A stretch of 64,000 nucleotides of DNA from Hyphomicrobium sp. 99 (GCF_000384335.2 NZ_KQ031382.1:1798001-1862000); one strand, 5' to 3'; counted from the first letter of the stretch, positions 30,414 through 40,200 are shown. Program-made: numbers and translations. Notes: a model not told the origin generated them from the sequence alone.

Positions 30414-31691
30414 TCAGGGCGAGTAGCCGAATATCTGGAACGGATTGCTGACGGTCTGCTGCTTGTGGCGACGGTACCGTGGACGTGACGGCGTATCGGC
30501 CTTGGCCTCGACCTTGGGCTTAGAACCAGAAGCCTCGACTCCGCTCTTCTTCCCAGCGGCCACAGGCTCCGACTCGAATGCGGTCGCTGACGGATCTTTG
30601 ACGGCAAGCAGGATGTTCGACTCCATCGGCCGCCAACGATACCCGAGGCTGAAATCGATCGGTGTCGATTTTTCCTTCGCGAAAACCTCTTTGAGCTTCC
30701 CCTGATATTGGCCGGCGAAAAGGTCTATCGGACCGACGTAACGGCCATATGGATGAAGCTGCCACCCCTGCGCGAAGAAACGCACCGGGATGCCCGAGTC
30801 GTCTTGAAGCAGCGACACGCTGTGCGAAAGCAGGAAGTCGCGAACAGTCGAGAAATTATCGGAGTGCATCAGATACGACGCGCTCTTGAGGAAGGCGTCG
30901 CCATGCCCGAGCTTGTCGCCGAACGTCAGGAAGCCGCTCGTCTTGATGCCGCTGTCCGACAAGTCAGTGCTGAAATAATAAAGCGTGCGTTTCTTGCCGA
31001 CGTTCGGATCGGAGAAAATGATCTTCGCGCCCTTGCCGGTCGGGTTCGCAATATTCTCTTCGACCGGATGCAGCGTGCCGTCGCTCTGAAGATCGAACAG
31101 CGAGATGTCGTAGATCGTCTTGCCCGAGCGTGCGAGGAACGTCATCAACACAGGGATCGTGCCGTTGAGCTTCGCGCGGCTGAAATCGATGCGCATCGAT
31201 TTTGTCCGGAAGAAGCTGTAGCTCATCACCGAGTCCAACGACGACCGAAGGCCGCGAAGCGAGCTTGCGATTTCGCCGCGCGAGAACTTCCGCAGATCCG
31301 GAATTTGGCCCGGAGGCTCGAGGCCCGCCATTACATAGGTATCGGCCGATGGAAAGAATGCGTCCGCGTAAAGGAAGTCCGGCCCGCTGAAGAGGTAGAA
31401 CAGCACCGACTGCCGGTTATTGAAATCGCGCGAGACCATGGCGCGGATCTTCGACAGCTGGCGCCTTTCGAGACCCTCCCAGGCCGAGTCGAAGCTTTGC
31501 GCGTACTGCTTCCAGTATCCGTCGTTCGTGTAAGTGGCGAGAGGCGAGCCCGGCGACGGCTGCAGTCCCGCGATGAAGCGGGCCGTATCGTTGATGCTGG
31601 CGCTCGGCTCGGCGCGTGCGGATACGGCGACGATTGAGGATGCAATGGCCACTACGGCGGCAATCGCAACGGTGACGCGCATTCTAGCCAT
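30414..31691 (-). CDS. secreted protein of unknown function
   Basis: 425 residues, with a signal peptide (about 1-27, cleavage near SARA-EP). The mature chain is mixed alpha/beta with VLFYLFSGPDFLYADAFFPSADTYVMAGLEPPG, a KTIYDISLFDLQSDGT region and a Ser/Lys/Pro tail. I do not recognise a family and see no catalytic motif I would trust. AGGA precedes ATG 31691. It is eight bases downstream of the APC permease, in the same direction, so the two are probably co-transcribed. Confidence 0.65.
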   Translation of the reverse strand: MARMRVTVAIAAVVAIASSIVAVSARAEPSASINDTARFIAGLQPSPGSPLATYTNDGYWKQYAQSFDSAWEGLERRQLSKIRAMVSRDFNNRQSVLFYLFSGPDFLYADAFFPSADTYVMAGLEPPGQIPDLRKFSRGEIASSLRGLRSSLDSVMSYSFFRTKSMRIDFSRAKLNGTIPVLMTFLARSGKTIYDISLFDLQSDGTLHPVEENIANPTGKGAKIIFSDPNVGKKRTLYYFSTDLSDSGIKTSGFLTFGDKLGHGDAFLKSASYLMHSDNFSTVRDFLLSHSVSLLQDDSGIPVRFFAQGWQLHPYGRYVGPIDLFAGQYQGKLKEVFAKEKSTPIDFSLGYRWRPMESNILLAVKDPSATAFESEPVAAGKKSGVEASGSKPKVEAKADTPSRPRYRRHKQQTVSNPFQIFGYSP

Positions 31692-31699
31692 GTTTAATC

Positions 31700-33058
31700 C
31701 TATTGAGGTCTTGCATCACTCATCAAACGCCAATGGGAAATGGCATAAACGGCCAAACCCGTCAGCATGATGGCAAGACCAGCCAGCGACTGCAGAGGAC
31801 GCTCGACAACGAGGTAATACATCATGAAAGCGGTCACACCGAGGAATATCAGCGGCGTGATCGGGTAGCCCCAGGTCCTGTACGGCCGCGGCAAATCGGG
31901 TGACGTCCAGCGCAGCACGATGACGCCCAGCACGGCGAGGAATGAGCAAAGCGTGAGACTGAACTGGATCGTGTCGAGAATTGCCTCGAAGCTCTGTGTC
32001 ATGAGCAACAGGGTGACGATGCCGAGCTGCAATAGAATTGCCGCCCTCGGAACGCCGTCGCTCGTCGTGTGCGAAAGAGCGCGAAGCATCGCATGATCCT
32101 TCCCCATCGCCATCGTGACGCGAGGGCCGATCCAGGTCATGGCGCTGATGGAAGAAACGAGGCCGATGCAGATCAGGCCGCCGACGATCCGGCCGCCGAT
32201 TTCGCCGAAAATGTGCTTCCCGGCGACGAGTGCGACGTCGAGCTGGCCGGCCATCGCCGAGATCGGCGTCGTGTATAGAAACACCGCATTGAGCGCGACA
32301 TAGCTCGTGATGACGATCAAGGTCGCTGCAACGATCGAACGTGGCAGACTGACGGAGGGTTCGCGAATTTCACCCGCGATATACGTCGCGGCGTTCCAGC
32401 CGGAATAGGCATACATCACGAACACCAAGCTCACCGCGAATGGCGCGCTCGCGATATAGCCCATGTCGTCTGCCGACGGCGCGAACGAAATGGGCTGCGG
32501 AGTTCCGCACGCGAGCCCCGCGATGATGAGTGCGAGGATCAGAGCGCCTTTGATGATCGTCGAGATGTTCTGGAACTTGCTCGAATGCTGGATGCCGCTG
32601 AGATGGATGGCCGTCACGATCCAAACGACGCCAAGCCCAAGAAAAAGCGGCGAGATGTCGGGAATGATCGCTTTGAAGTAGACGCCGAAGGCCATCGCCG
32701 CGAGGGCGATCGGAGCAGAAAAACCGAGTGTTGCCGATATCCATCCCGCAAGAAAGCCGATGGCCGGATGATAGATGCGGGAGAGAAAATTGTACTCGCC
32801 GCCCGACCGCGGAAAAGCCGCTGCCAATTCCGCGTAGGCAAGCGCGCCGCAAAGGGCTGCAACGCCGCCGATGACCCAGAGCAACAGCACTGAGAACGCC
32901 GATGGAATGCTCGCGACTTGAAACCCGAGGCTAGTGAAAACGCCGATGCCGATCATGTCGGCGACAGCGAGAGCAGTAGCTGTAACCGTCGAAACTGTCC
33001 GGATGTCGAGCCCAGGGGCGATCGAGGACGGTGCGCGGATGCTGGCGGCAGTTGTCAT
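31700..33058 (-). CDS. APC superfamily amino acid permease
   Basis: 452 residues with 12 predicted membrane helices. TM1 contains ADMIGIGVFTSLG, the GIG-type break that binds substrate backbone in LeuT-fold transporters; AYAELAAAFPRSGGEYNFL is the usual TM2 motif. Closest in layout to the amino acid permease (LAT/YfnA) group; the substrate is unknown. The secreted protein gene at 30414-31691 follows within eight bases. Confidence 0.85.
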   Translation of the reverse strand: MTTAASIRAPSSIAPGLDIRTVSTVTATALAVADMIGIGVFTSLGFQVASIPSAFSVLLLWVIGGVAALCGALAYAELAAAFPRSGGEYNFLSRIYHPAIGFLAGWISATLGFSAPIALAAMAFGVYFKAIIPDISPLFLGLGVVWIVTAIHLSGIQHSSKFQNISTIIKGALILALIIAGLACGTPQPISFAPSADDMGYIASAPFAVSLVFVMYAYSGWNAATYIAGEIREPSVSLPRSIVAATLIVITSYVALNAVFLYTTPISAMAGQLDVALVAGKHIFGEIGGRIVGGLICIGLVSSISAMTWIGPRVTMAMGKDHAMLRALSHTTSDGVPRAAILLQLGIVTLLLMTQSFEAILDTIQFSLTLCSFLAVLGVIVLRWTSPDLPRPYRTWGYPITPLIFLGVTAFMMYYLVVERPLQSLAGLAIMLTGLAVYAISHWRLMSDARPQ

Positions 33059-33362
33059 TGAAGGAGCTTAACCGTGGCCGATTCGACGGACAGTATTGAC
33101 TCGGGTGTAGAGCAACAACTGCCGATAGAACATGTTAAAAGCCCGTTGCTAAAATACATCTAGCGCGTTGCGCGGAGAGTTCGGTTCACGCCATGCCCAC
33201 AGTGGGGCATTATGTCGTCGCTTTTACGTACGGTGGCGGGTCTCACGAATTGAACAACTTTGGACCTTAGAGCCACTCATCGATTTATAGCCGAATCGCG
33301 GCGGACTATTCTGCGTGAGGGTAAACGCAATTCTAATGAATGAAGACGGGGTGTCGTAGCGC
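33059..33362. other. intergenic region between divergent APC permease and Tat-exported hydrolase
   Basis: 304 bases with no credible gene. It must carry promoters for both divergent genes. An inverted repeat ATGCCC-N6-GGGCAT is at about 33193-33210. I see no other structured feature. Confidence 0.5.
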
Positions 33363-34394
33363 ATGGCGCCGACGACCACAAACTGCGGGCGACGGACGTT
33401 TCTTGCGCAAGCTCTCGGCGCAGGCCTCGCATGGACGCTGAATGCTTCAGATGCTGGCGCAGTAGCCAAGACGGGCAAGAGCCCGGCCGCGCCCTCCAAA
33501 ACACAAGTTCAATCGAGAAGCGGCCCGACCAAGACCGCGAAAACAGCGCTCGTGCCCTTCGATACCGCGCCCTTTCCGTATCATGGAACGATGCCGGGTT
33601 CGAACGCGCCGTTCCTCAATGTCGATGAAAACGGCCGCAAGGGGCATCGGACCGGGTCGGGGCGCGTCTATTGGGAAGATCAGACCTACAACGATAATCG
33701 GGTGCTTCTGCACATTCCGAAGGGCTTCGATATCCGCCGCCCGGCGTTGATGATGGTCTTCTTTCACGGCCACGGCGCAACGCTCCAGCGAGACGTGCTT
33801 GCGCGCCAGAAAGTGCCGGATCAGATTTCGGCATCGAACGCCAATGTCGTTCTCGTTGCGCCTCAGCTTGCCGTCGATGCAGCGGACTCCAGCGCAGGCA
33901 AATTCTGGCAGCCCGGCGTCTTCGGACGTTTCATCGGCGAGGCCGGACAGCAACTCGCGCGCCTGCACGGGGACCGCAAATCGCTCCGCACGTTTGCGAG
34001 CATGCCGGTCATCGTCGTCGCCTATAGCGGCGGATACGTCGCGGCCGCGTCTGCCATCGAGCGCGGCGGCCTGAAGAAGCGCGTCCGCGGCGTCGTGCTT
34101 TTGGACTCGCTCTATGGCGACCTCGACAAGTTCGCTCATTGGATAGAGGCGGACCCGTCCGCATTCTTCGTCAGCGTCTACCTTGGCTCCACGCGCAATC
34201 AGAACGCCCAGTTCGAGGGTATACTCGCCGCGCACGACGTCGACGTCAGCCCGCAGATAAACACGCGGCTGGCGACCGGCGGCGTCGCGGTGGTTCCGGG
34301 AGGCGACGTGCGGCATCGCGATCTCGTGACCCACGCCTGGGTCGAAAATCCGATCATCGACATCCTGAAGCGGCTACCCGAATATCGTCGTTAA
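33363..34394 (+). CDS. Tat-exported alpha/beta hydrolase-like protein
   Basis: 343 residues. The N-terminus has a twin-arginine signal CGRRTFLAQALGAGLAW. The mature domain resembles an alpha/beta hydrolase: strand then FFHGHGAT as oxyanion-type loop, AYSGGYVAA with a nucleophile-elbow Ser, VVLLDSLYGD providing the acid, and a His in RHRDLVTHAW. Likely a periplasmic esterase or amidase; the substrate is unknown. It stands alone upstream of tRNA-Pro. Confidence 0.72.
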   Translation: MAPTTTNCGRRTFLAQALGAGLAWTLNASDAGAVAKTGKSPAAPSKTQVQSRSGPTKTAKTALVPFDTAPFPYHGTMPGSNAPFLNVDENGRKGHRTGSGRVYWEDQTYNDNRVLLHIPKGFDIRRPALMMVFFHGHGATLQRDVLARQKVPDQISASNANVVLVAPQLAVDAADSSAGKFWQPGVFGRFIGEAGQQLARLHGDRKSLRTFASMPVIVVAYSGGYVAAASAIERGGLKKRVRGVVLLDSLYGDLDKFAHWIEADPSAFFVSVYLGSTRNQNAQFEGILAAHDVDVSPQINTRLATGGVAVVPGGDVRHRDLVTHAWVENPIIDILKRLPEYRR

Positions 34395-34594
34395 GAGGTC
34401 TGGCGCATCGCGGGCCCGCGACCCAAGGTCCGCGGTCGGGCCTCACAGACCAGGGATACACGGCCTTCCGGGTACATCGTCCTTGACGGGGGTGATCGTT
34501 CCAGGTACCCAACGCCCAGATCGACCGGCCAGATCGACCGGGTGGCCTCCCTGACGCGACGTTCAGGCTGAAGGGGCCATCGAGATTTCCAAAT

Positions 34595-34672
34595 CGGAGC
34601 GTAGCGCAGCCTGGTTAGCGCACCAGTCTGGGGGACTGGGGGTCGGAGGTTCAAATCCTCTCGCTCCGACCA
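34595..34672 (+). tRNA. tRNA-Pro (GGG)
   Basis: Acceptor stem CGGAGCG (34595-34601) pairs with CGCTCCG (34662-34668); discriminator A and an encoded CCA end at 34672. The anticodon stem CCAGT/ACTGG encloses the loop CTGGGGG (34628-34634), giving anticodon GGG. The T-arm GGAGG-TTCAAAT-CCTCT is normal. Its 3' part is duplicated at 36513-36557, so it is an integration target. Confidence 0.96.
34628..34672 (+). repeat. attL-type repeat: 3' 45 bases of tRNA-Pro
   Basis: Identical to 36513-36557 over 45 bases except T34643 versus C36528. The repeat starts in the anticodon loop and runs to the encoded CCA, the classic crossover location for tyrosine integrases at tRNA genes. Confidence 0.9.
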
Positions 34673-35024
34673 ATCTTTTTCATGGGTATAGCGCCAAGGC
34701 GCTCCGCAATCGAGGCGATGCTCTACAGCGGGCGCCTGTGAATTTTTTCAATTCTCCTCCTCAGTCAACTCAGGCTTCATCGGCGTGGGTGGTTCCTCGA
34801 TGATCCGAGCGCATCGCCGTGCAGGCGATGCAAACCAAGTCTCACCGAAAATTCATCAGCATAGCGCTTTTCGGCGCGCCATTTGACGGCAGGCCGCAGA
34901 GCTGTCTCTTCCACCCGCAAAATCCGCGGCAACGATCTAGTTGCACGCTCTTGAGGCCGATGACGGGGCCAAAAACAAAAAAAATCGACGCGTTGCACTT
35001 GACGCAAGTCGATGGTTGCATCAC
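34673..35024. other. left arm of the tRNA-Pro element, no gene seen
   Basis: 352 bases without a credible reading frame. It holds a perfect inverted repeat GCATCGCC-GTGCA-GGCGATGC (34811-34831), an A-rich stretch near 34975, and the operator-like repeats in front of the XRE gene. Confidence 0.6.
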
Positions 35025-35030
35025 ATGCAA
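34993..35030 (+). promoter_or_regulatory. double inverted repeat at the start of the XRE gene
   Basis: TTGCA-CTTGA-CGCAA (34993-35007, one mismatch) and TTGCA-TCACA-TGCAA (35016-35030, perfect) are spaced 23 bases centre to centre. The second covers the first possible ATG (35025). The arrangement is that of an autoregulatory operator pair of a HTH repressor. Confidence 0.55.
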
Positions 35031-35033
35031 GTC

Positions 35034-35375
35034 ATGTCGAAGCAACCGAAGTCCAAAACCGTCGATGAACGCCTCGCCGAGATACGCGAGCGCTTGAGTG
35101 ATGCCAGACGGTTGTCGGGGCTGACACAAACGGCCATCGCCGAGGCGATGGAATTGTCCAACAGCCAATACTCGCGGCTGGAAAGCGGCAGCACCGAAAT
35201 GACGCTGCGCCAATTCCTGATCGCCTGTGAGGAAGTGCACCTCGACCCGGCCGCCGTGCTCGGCGCTCATGAGGAGGCCGCAATTCAGAGCCTCCGCAGG
35301 CGTCTTGTCGATACGGAGACGAAGCTCGCGGCCATCCATCGGGTGCTTGGCAAGAAGGACGTCTGGGAAACCTGA
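35034..35375 (+). CDS. XRE family HTH regulator
   Basis: 113 residues from ATG 35034 (an in-frame ATG at 35025 lies within a perfect palindrome). The HTH covers about 17-70: RLSDARRLSGLTQTAIAEAME then LSNSQYSRLESGSTEMTLRQFL. A C-terminal helix LRRRLVDTETKLAAIHRVLG probably dimerises. It precedes the vWA gene by 12 bases and is likely its regulator and operon partner. It lies inside the tRNA-Pro repeat pair. Confidence 0.85.
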   Translation: MSKQPKSKTVDERLAEIRERLSDARRLSGLTQTAIAEAMELSNSQYSRLESGSTEMTLRQFLIACEEVHLDPAAVLGAHEEAAIQSLRRRLVDTETKLAAIHRVLGKKDVWET

Positions 35376-35387
35376 AAGGATACCCGC

Positions 35388-36197
35388 ATGACCGAAACGA
35401 GCACGACCGACGCGACCGGCAACACGACCATCGTCATGATTCTTGATCGCTCCGGCTCGATGTCGAGCTGCCGCGAAGCGACGATCACCGCCGTCAACAA
35501 ATACCTGAAGGACTCGAAAGCCGACGCGACGCTGAAGGACGCCGATTTCGAGCTGGTGATTTTTGATACCAACTCCATCGACACGATCCGCGAGGGCAAG
35601 ATCGCCGATGCGCCGGAACTCACTGCCGCCGACTTCGTGCCCCGTTCAGGTACCCCGTTGCTCGACGCGGTCGGGCGCGGCATCAGCAAGATCGACGCTA
35701 AGCTCGCGGCCAGCAATGGCGAGAAGGCGATCCTGGTCGTGGTGACAGACGGCGAAGAGAACCAGAGCCGGAAGCACACCTATGAAAGCATCGAGGCCTT
35801 GATCACCGACCGACAGGAAAAGGGTTGGCTGATCCTGTTCTTGGGCGCCGGGCTCGCCTCGGCGCAGCAGGGCACCCGCATGGGCATCCGTCAAGCGAAC
35901 GTCGCCAACATCGGACTCGATGAAGCAGCGTTTTCTGAAGCCATGACGGCCATGTCGGTGTCGAACGTTCGCTATGCCCGCTCGCACTTTGAAGACGCCA
36001 AGGCCTATGCCGGCTCGGAGAAGTTCACCAAGCAGATGCGCAAGCGGATGGGCGACGCGTCCGGCGGCAAGGGCATCGTCGATGTCGACGCCCTTGATGA
36101 TCTGAAGAAGGCCATCAATCGCGGCCAGCCGGCCGCCGCTCCGAAACCCGAGGACATTTGGGTTCAGAGCGGCTCCGACGACATCTGGGGCAGCTAA
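35388..36197 (+). CDS. vWA domain protein in the tRNA-Pro element
   Basis: 269 residues. A von Willebrand A domain spans about 13-190 with an intact MIDAS: D20-x-S22-x-S24 (DRSGSMS), T89 (SGTPLLD) and D121 (VTDGEEN). A C-terminal segment with GDASGGKG and DIW repeats (EDIWVQSGSDDIWGS) is probably flexible. No signal peptide, so cytoplasmic. Such proteins are often ligand- or ATPase-partner modules in phage, tellurium-resistance and plasmid loci, but no ATPase partner is present here. Function unknown. Confidence 0.85.
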   Translation: MTETSTTDATGNTTIVMILDRSGSMSSCREATITAVNKYLKDSKADATLKDADFELVIFDTNSIDTIREGKIADAPELTAADFVPRSGTPLLDAVGRGISKIDAKLAASNGEKAILVVVTDGEENQSRKHTYESIEALITDRQEKGWLILFLGAGLASAQQGTRMGIRQANVANIGLDEAAFSEAMTAMSVSNVRYARSHFEDAKAYAGSEKFTKQMRKRMGDASGGKGIVDVDALDDLKKAINRGQPAAAPKPEDIWVQSGSDDIWGS

Positions 36198-36221
36198 GAA
36201 ACAGCGCGCTCCTGTGTTTAA

Positions 36222-36241
36222 GGCCGGGAGGGATCCCGGCC
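36222..36241 (+). terminator. hairpin after the vWA gene
   Basis: GGCCGGGA (36222-36229), GGGA loop, TCCCGGCC (36234-36241): perfect 8-base stem 22 bases after the vWA stop. No T-run follows, so termination is not certain. Confidence 0.5.
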
Positions 36242-36512
36242 TCCGAACTTCAGGGCCGGCGGCAATGGAACCCTCGTCGAAGCGTCCAAACCCTTCGCCG
36301 CAGCCGTCGTCGTCAACCAGGGGCCCCCTACGAGCAATAGCTCACCGGTGATGGCATGAAGGAGCATCCGCTTCGCCCACGCAAAAAACCAAAAATGAGC
36401 CAGCTAAAAATTTTAGATTGAGGCTGTTAACGCCAGATCTACCGCCAAATGGCGGTTGTTTCAGTAAAGCTACCTGATATTCAAATCAGTGACTTAGGCT
36501 CAAACGATCATC

Positions 36513-36557
36513 CTGGGGGACTGGGGGCCGGAGGTTCAAATCCTCTCGCTCCGACCA
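36513..36557 (+). repeat. attR-type repeat: copy of the tRNA-Pro 3' end
   Basis: 45 bases, one mismatch to 34628-34672, ending in the same CCA. The 5' half of a tRNA is missing, so it is not a functional gene. It marks the right end of the element. Confidence 0.9.
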
Positions 36558-36607
36558 TTAAATTCCTGGAATTTAGACACGACGAACCGTGTCTCGGAAG
36601 AAATCCG

Positions 36608-37168
36608 TTAATTCTTCACTTCCTGGACGTATGCGGCCAACGCCTTTGGAAAACCGTTCATCGAGAATTCGATGTTTACCGGTTTCTTTTGGAGCGACTC
36701 GATGGTGACGCGCAATTTGCTGGCCGCTTGCATCTCCGAAATTTCAGTCGCGGAAAATTCCACAATCGATAGGCAGCCATTGGCAACACACGTGACGAAT
36801 TCAAGTGTGATTGGCGACGCGTCGCCAATCTGAAGCTGGCCGCCCTTGTTCACTGCGAACCCAAGCGGAGCAGTGATGTTTCCTATGCTTTTTCCGCTCG
36901 CATCTCTTCCGATGGATAGTGACGACAAGAAGCGGCCGGTTTGCGTTTGCGAGAGAGTTTGAGACAAAGCACAGGTCTTGGGCGATCCGTCTTTTTGAGC
37001 GCAAGCAACGACCCAGTCGCCAATCGTCTGCTTGGTTTCCTTTATCGGGCTTTCAGTCGTCGCCTTTACCGGCCGAAGCATCGCCTTTTTTGCGGGCTCC
37101 GCTTGAGCGAAGGCGAACGACGTTGAACCTAAAACCAAGAGTGCGACGAGCGCATTGCGTCGAGGCAT
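36608..37168 (-). CDS. invasion associated locus B (IalB) family protein
   Basis: 186 residues. Signal peptide about 1-22 (cleavage near FAFA-QA). The IalB core is present: IGDWVVACAQKDGSPKTCALSQT with two conserved Cys, IGNITAPLGFAVNKGG, FVTCVANGCLSIVEF. IalB promotes erythrocyte entry in Bartonella, but the family is widespread in non-pathogenic alphaproteobacteria. GGGAG precedes the ATG. It is the gene immediately downstream of the autotransporter, with a terminator between. Confidence 0.85.
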   Translation of the reverse strand: MPRRNALVALLVLGSTSFAFAQAEPAKKAMLRPVKATTESPIKETKQTIGDWVVACAQKDGSPKTCALSQTLSQTQTGRFLSSLSIGRDASGKSIGNITAPLGFAVNKGGQLQIGDASPITLEFVTCVANGCLSIVEFSATEISEMQAASKLRVTIESLQKKPVNIEFSMNGFPKALAAYVQEVKN

Positions 37169-37199
37169 GGCGAAACTCCCGCTAAATCTTTGAGGTTTG

Positions 37200-37238
37200 A
37201 AAATAAAAAGAGAAACGGGGGCCTTGCCGACCCCCGTC
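37200..37238 (-). terminator. terminator after the autotransporter gene
   Basis: Read on the minus strand, ACGGGGG (37231-37237), loop, CCCCCGT (37215-37221) is followed by TTCTCTTTTTATTT (37214-37200). Confidence 0.85.
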
Positions 37239-37255
37239 TCGGTCAGTTCCAGCGA

Positions 37256-40200
37256 TCACCAACCTACGCGAACTCCGACCTGTCCGGAGTATCCGATGAG
37301 ATCGTCCTCGCCGAAAAGGAAATTGCCTTTCGCGAAGGCGCTGGTGCCGCTGTTGTCCAAAGTGAACAGGTTTACACCACCAGAAACTTCGCCCAGGGCA
37401 CCTGTCGTATTGTCGTTCGCTGAGAGCTTGAAGCCGTTGCTGGTCAGTGAAGCGGTGTTATCGCCTAAGAATTCATACAAACCGCTCATACCGAGGAACG
37501 GCTCGACACGATAGGCCGAATGGACGAATGCAGTGCCTACCCGAACGCCGATGCGGCCGAGGAGACTATCGCCGTCATCGAAGTTCACTTCCGTTCCATA
37601 AAGGTTGAGCGAGTCTACGTTGGTGCGAACATAAGAGAGAGTTGCACCCGGCTCGATGAATGTGCCGAAGCCGAGGTTCGTCCTATAGCCGCTATCGATC
37701 GTAAAGCCGTACGACGCGAAGCTGCTGTTGTCTTTGGCGCTCAGGTTAGTTGTCCAATTGGAATAGTCCACGGTGCCGATATCGGCACTGAACTTACTAT
37801 CGACGAACCAGCCGCCGTTGAGATAGGTGGCGTAGGCACCCACCGTACCGGCATCGAAGCCAACGTTGGTCGTCGACTTCGAGAAGTCGAGATCAGAGTG
37901 GGTGTATCCGCCAAGGACGCCGAACACCCAAGCACTGGTCCCAGTCGCCGTCGCTTCTCTGAAGCGTACAAGATCGACGCCGCCGACAACGCCGTAGCCA
38001 GTCTGGTTTGTGTCGATGCCGTAGTGGAAGCTCCGGTCATAAAGCGCGAACGACTGGCTCGTATCGCGATCCTGATTGAAGCCCCAGCCCTTTGCCCAAA
38101 CCGCCGACTTGAGGCCCGGAGCGCAAGGTCCGCTTGGATCTTTCAGGCTGGCTGCCTGTGGGCAACCATCTATTAGCGTAGTGCGCAGATCTGCAGTGCG
38201 GTCGAGCCAGACGCCGTTCGCCTGATGCCACATCGTCTGGGCCGCAGTCACGATGGAGGGCAGCTCGAAGAATGTCGCGTCCGGAGTGCTGGCGATAACC
38301 CAAGCATCAAACCCCTCTCCTTTGAAGTCAGGATTGAGGAAGACGTCGTACGAGAATAGTCCTTTGTCGATCGGGCCGTTCGCGGCATAGAAGTCGCCGC
38401 TTGCTGTCGATCCAGCGACCAGCGCGAAGATCACGCCATCACGATTGAATGCGCCGGCCTGGTGGGGGATCGTGTCGTTGATCTCGACTGCCGTTCCCGA
38501 GTTGGTGTTGCCGCCGACGCCGAGGAAGTCGGAGAGGGAGAGCCCGGAGCTGGCTCCCAGCTTCGCATCGATCGCCAGCCTGCTGCCCGCGCCACCATTG
38601 AAATTGCCCGTCGTGGTGGTGGAGTCGGTGATCGAGCCGTCCTGCATGTTGAGACGACCGCCTGCGTTGTTGAAGTTTTCGAGACCGACAAAATTGGTCG
38701 TCCCACTCACCCTGAACTCGCCACTATTGTTGACGGTGCTCGTTCCGCCGTTTGCAAATGCAAACACTGACAGACCAACGCTGTTGATCAGACCTCCGGC
38801 ATTGTTGTTGATGACATTGTCGCCGCCGGTTGCGAACGCGTTCAGCCCGGACGTCGTCCAGGTGCCGCCATCCTTGTTATTGATGACGTTATCGCCGCCG
38901 TTCGTCGTCAGTGCGGCGATTGATCCGACTAAGTCGCCGGAGTTGTTGACGGTGAGCTGGCCGCCGATCGTAGCGATGATTGGACTATACGGCAGGCCAC
39001 CGCTGTTTTTAATCGTTGCCCCCGAGTTGTTGTCGATCTCTGTTCCTCCGTCTGTGACCGACAAGATCGTGGGAATGAAGGCCGTTCTATTCGTGATCGT
39101 GCCATTGTTGGTCAGCTTGACGGTGTCGTGGCCGCTTGGGCCGACAGCCAGAGCTGTGACGCCGAAGGAGTCGCCGGTGACGGAGGCGTTCGCTCCGACG
39201 TCGATTGCGACATTGCCGTCGCCCAGCTTGAGGGCGGCGATGCCGACGCCGCCGAAGCCGGGGGTCGCTGTGACGGTCGCGTCTTTACCAACGTTGATAT
39301 CGACTTCGCCCGTGCCGATGTTGCCGCCGAATACACCGATACCGTCAGCACTCACCGCTACGCCTTTCGCGACATTGGACTGTGCCGTGCCGGAACCGAT
39401 GGTGAAGGAAGACACCCCAATGAACGGCGGATCGATGTTGGCGTTCGCCGTCGCCGTGGCATTGCCGCCGATTGAGAGGGCTCCAACCCCGACGAAGCCA
39501 TTGGACACGGAGACTTCGGCGTTGTTCGTCGCCGTCGCATCTCCGTTAATCGCGAATGCGCCCACACCTGCAAGCCCGTTCGATATACTCACGGTGTTAT
39601 AGCTTGTTGCATTCGCATTGCCGTCAATCGCAGTGCTGATCAGACCGCTGCCGTTGGTGGCTTTGACAGCGCCGTGAGTCGTTACGTTTGAGTCGCCGCC
39701 GATTGCTGTTGAAACCGCAGCCGATCCGTTGTCAGCGGTGATGGCTCCGAGGTCGATCGTCGAGTTTCCTCCGAGCGCCGTGGACAGGCCGCCCGCGCCG
39801 CCGGAGTTTACGATTGAATTCGCACCTTGGATTTTGGCGTCTCCGCCAGCTGACAGAGCGTTGAGACCAAGGCCCGTTGCATTCACCGTCGTATTATCTG
39901 CCACGGTGACTGTGGCGTTGGTGCCGATTGCGGAGCCGCCCACCAGCGGTCCGGGCCCCGTGATGTCTGCGTTGATGTTTGTGTTGGCATCGCCGCCGAT
40001 GGCCAGCGAGCTGACGCCGACGAGCCCGTTGGTCACGGAGACTTTGTCGTTGTTGGTGGCCGTGGCGTTATTGCCGATGGAGGTGCTGGTGACGCCGTTG
40101 CCGTTCGTTACCGTAACGAGTTGGTTCGTCGTGACGTTGGAAGCGCCGTTTATTGCAATACCAGTTGCGCCGTCGCCATTGGTTGCGGTGATCGGTCCGT

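Larger units (their letters stand above)
34673..36557 (+). mobile_element. 1.9-kb integrase-less element in tRNA-Pro
   Basis: Bounded by the 45-base direct repeats; carries only an XRE regulator and a vWA protein. No integrase, transposase or replication gene is present, so it is a remnant of a larger island or a satellite mobilised in trans. Confidence 0.75.
36198..36607. other. right arm of the tRNA-Pro element and spacer, no gene seen
   Basis: 410 bases. Contains the hairpin after the vWA gene (36222-36241), a second small hairpin ACCGCC-AAAT-GGCGGT (36441-36456) followed by TGTTT, and the 3'-tRNA repeat. AT-rich between 36380 and 36500, unlike the flanks. No reading frame with family support. 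Confidence 0.6.

Noticed and set aside
36513..36557. Second tRNA-Pro
   Set aside because: Only the 3' half is present; the acceptor 5' strand and D-arm are missing, so it is an attachment-site copy.
34673..36557. Integrase or toxin gene in the tRNA-Pro element
   Set aside because: I looked in all frames of the arms and saw no recombinase, transposase or clear toxin; the longest extra frames are shadows.
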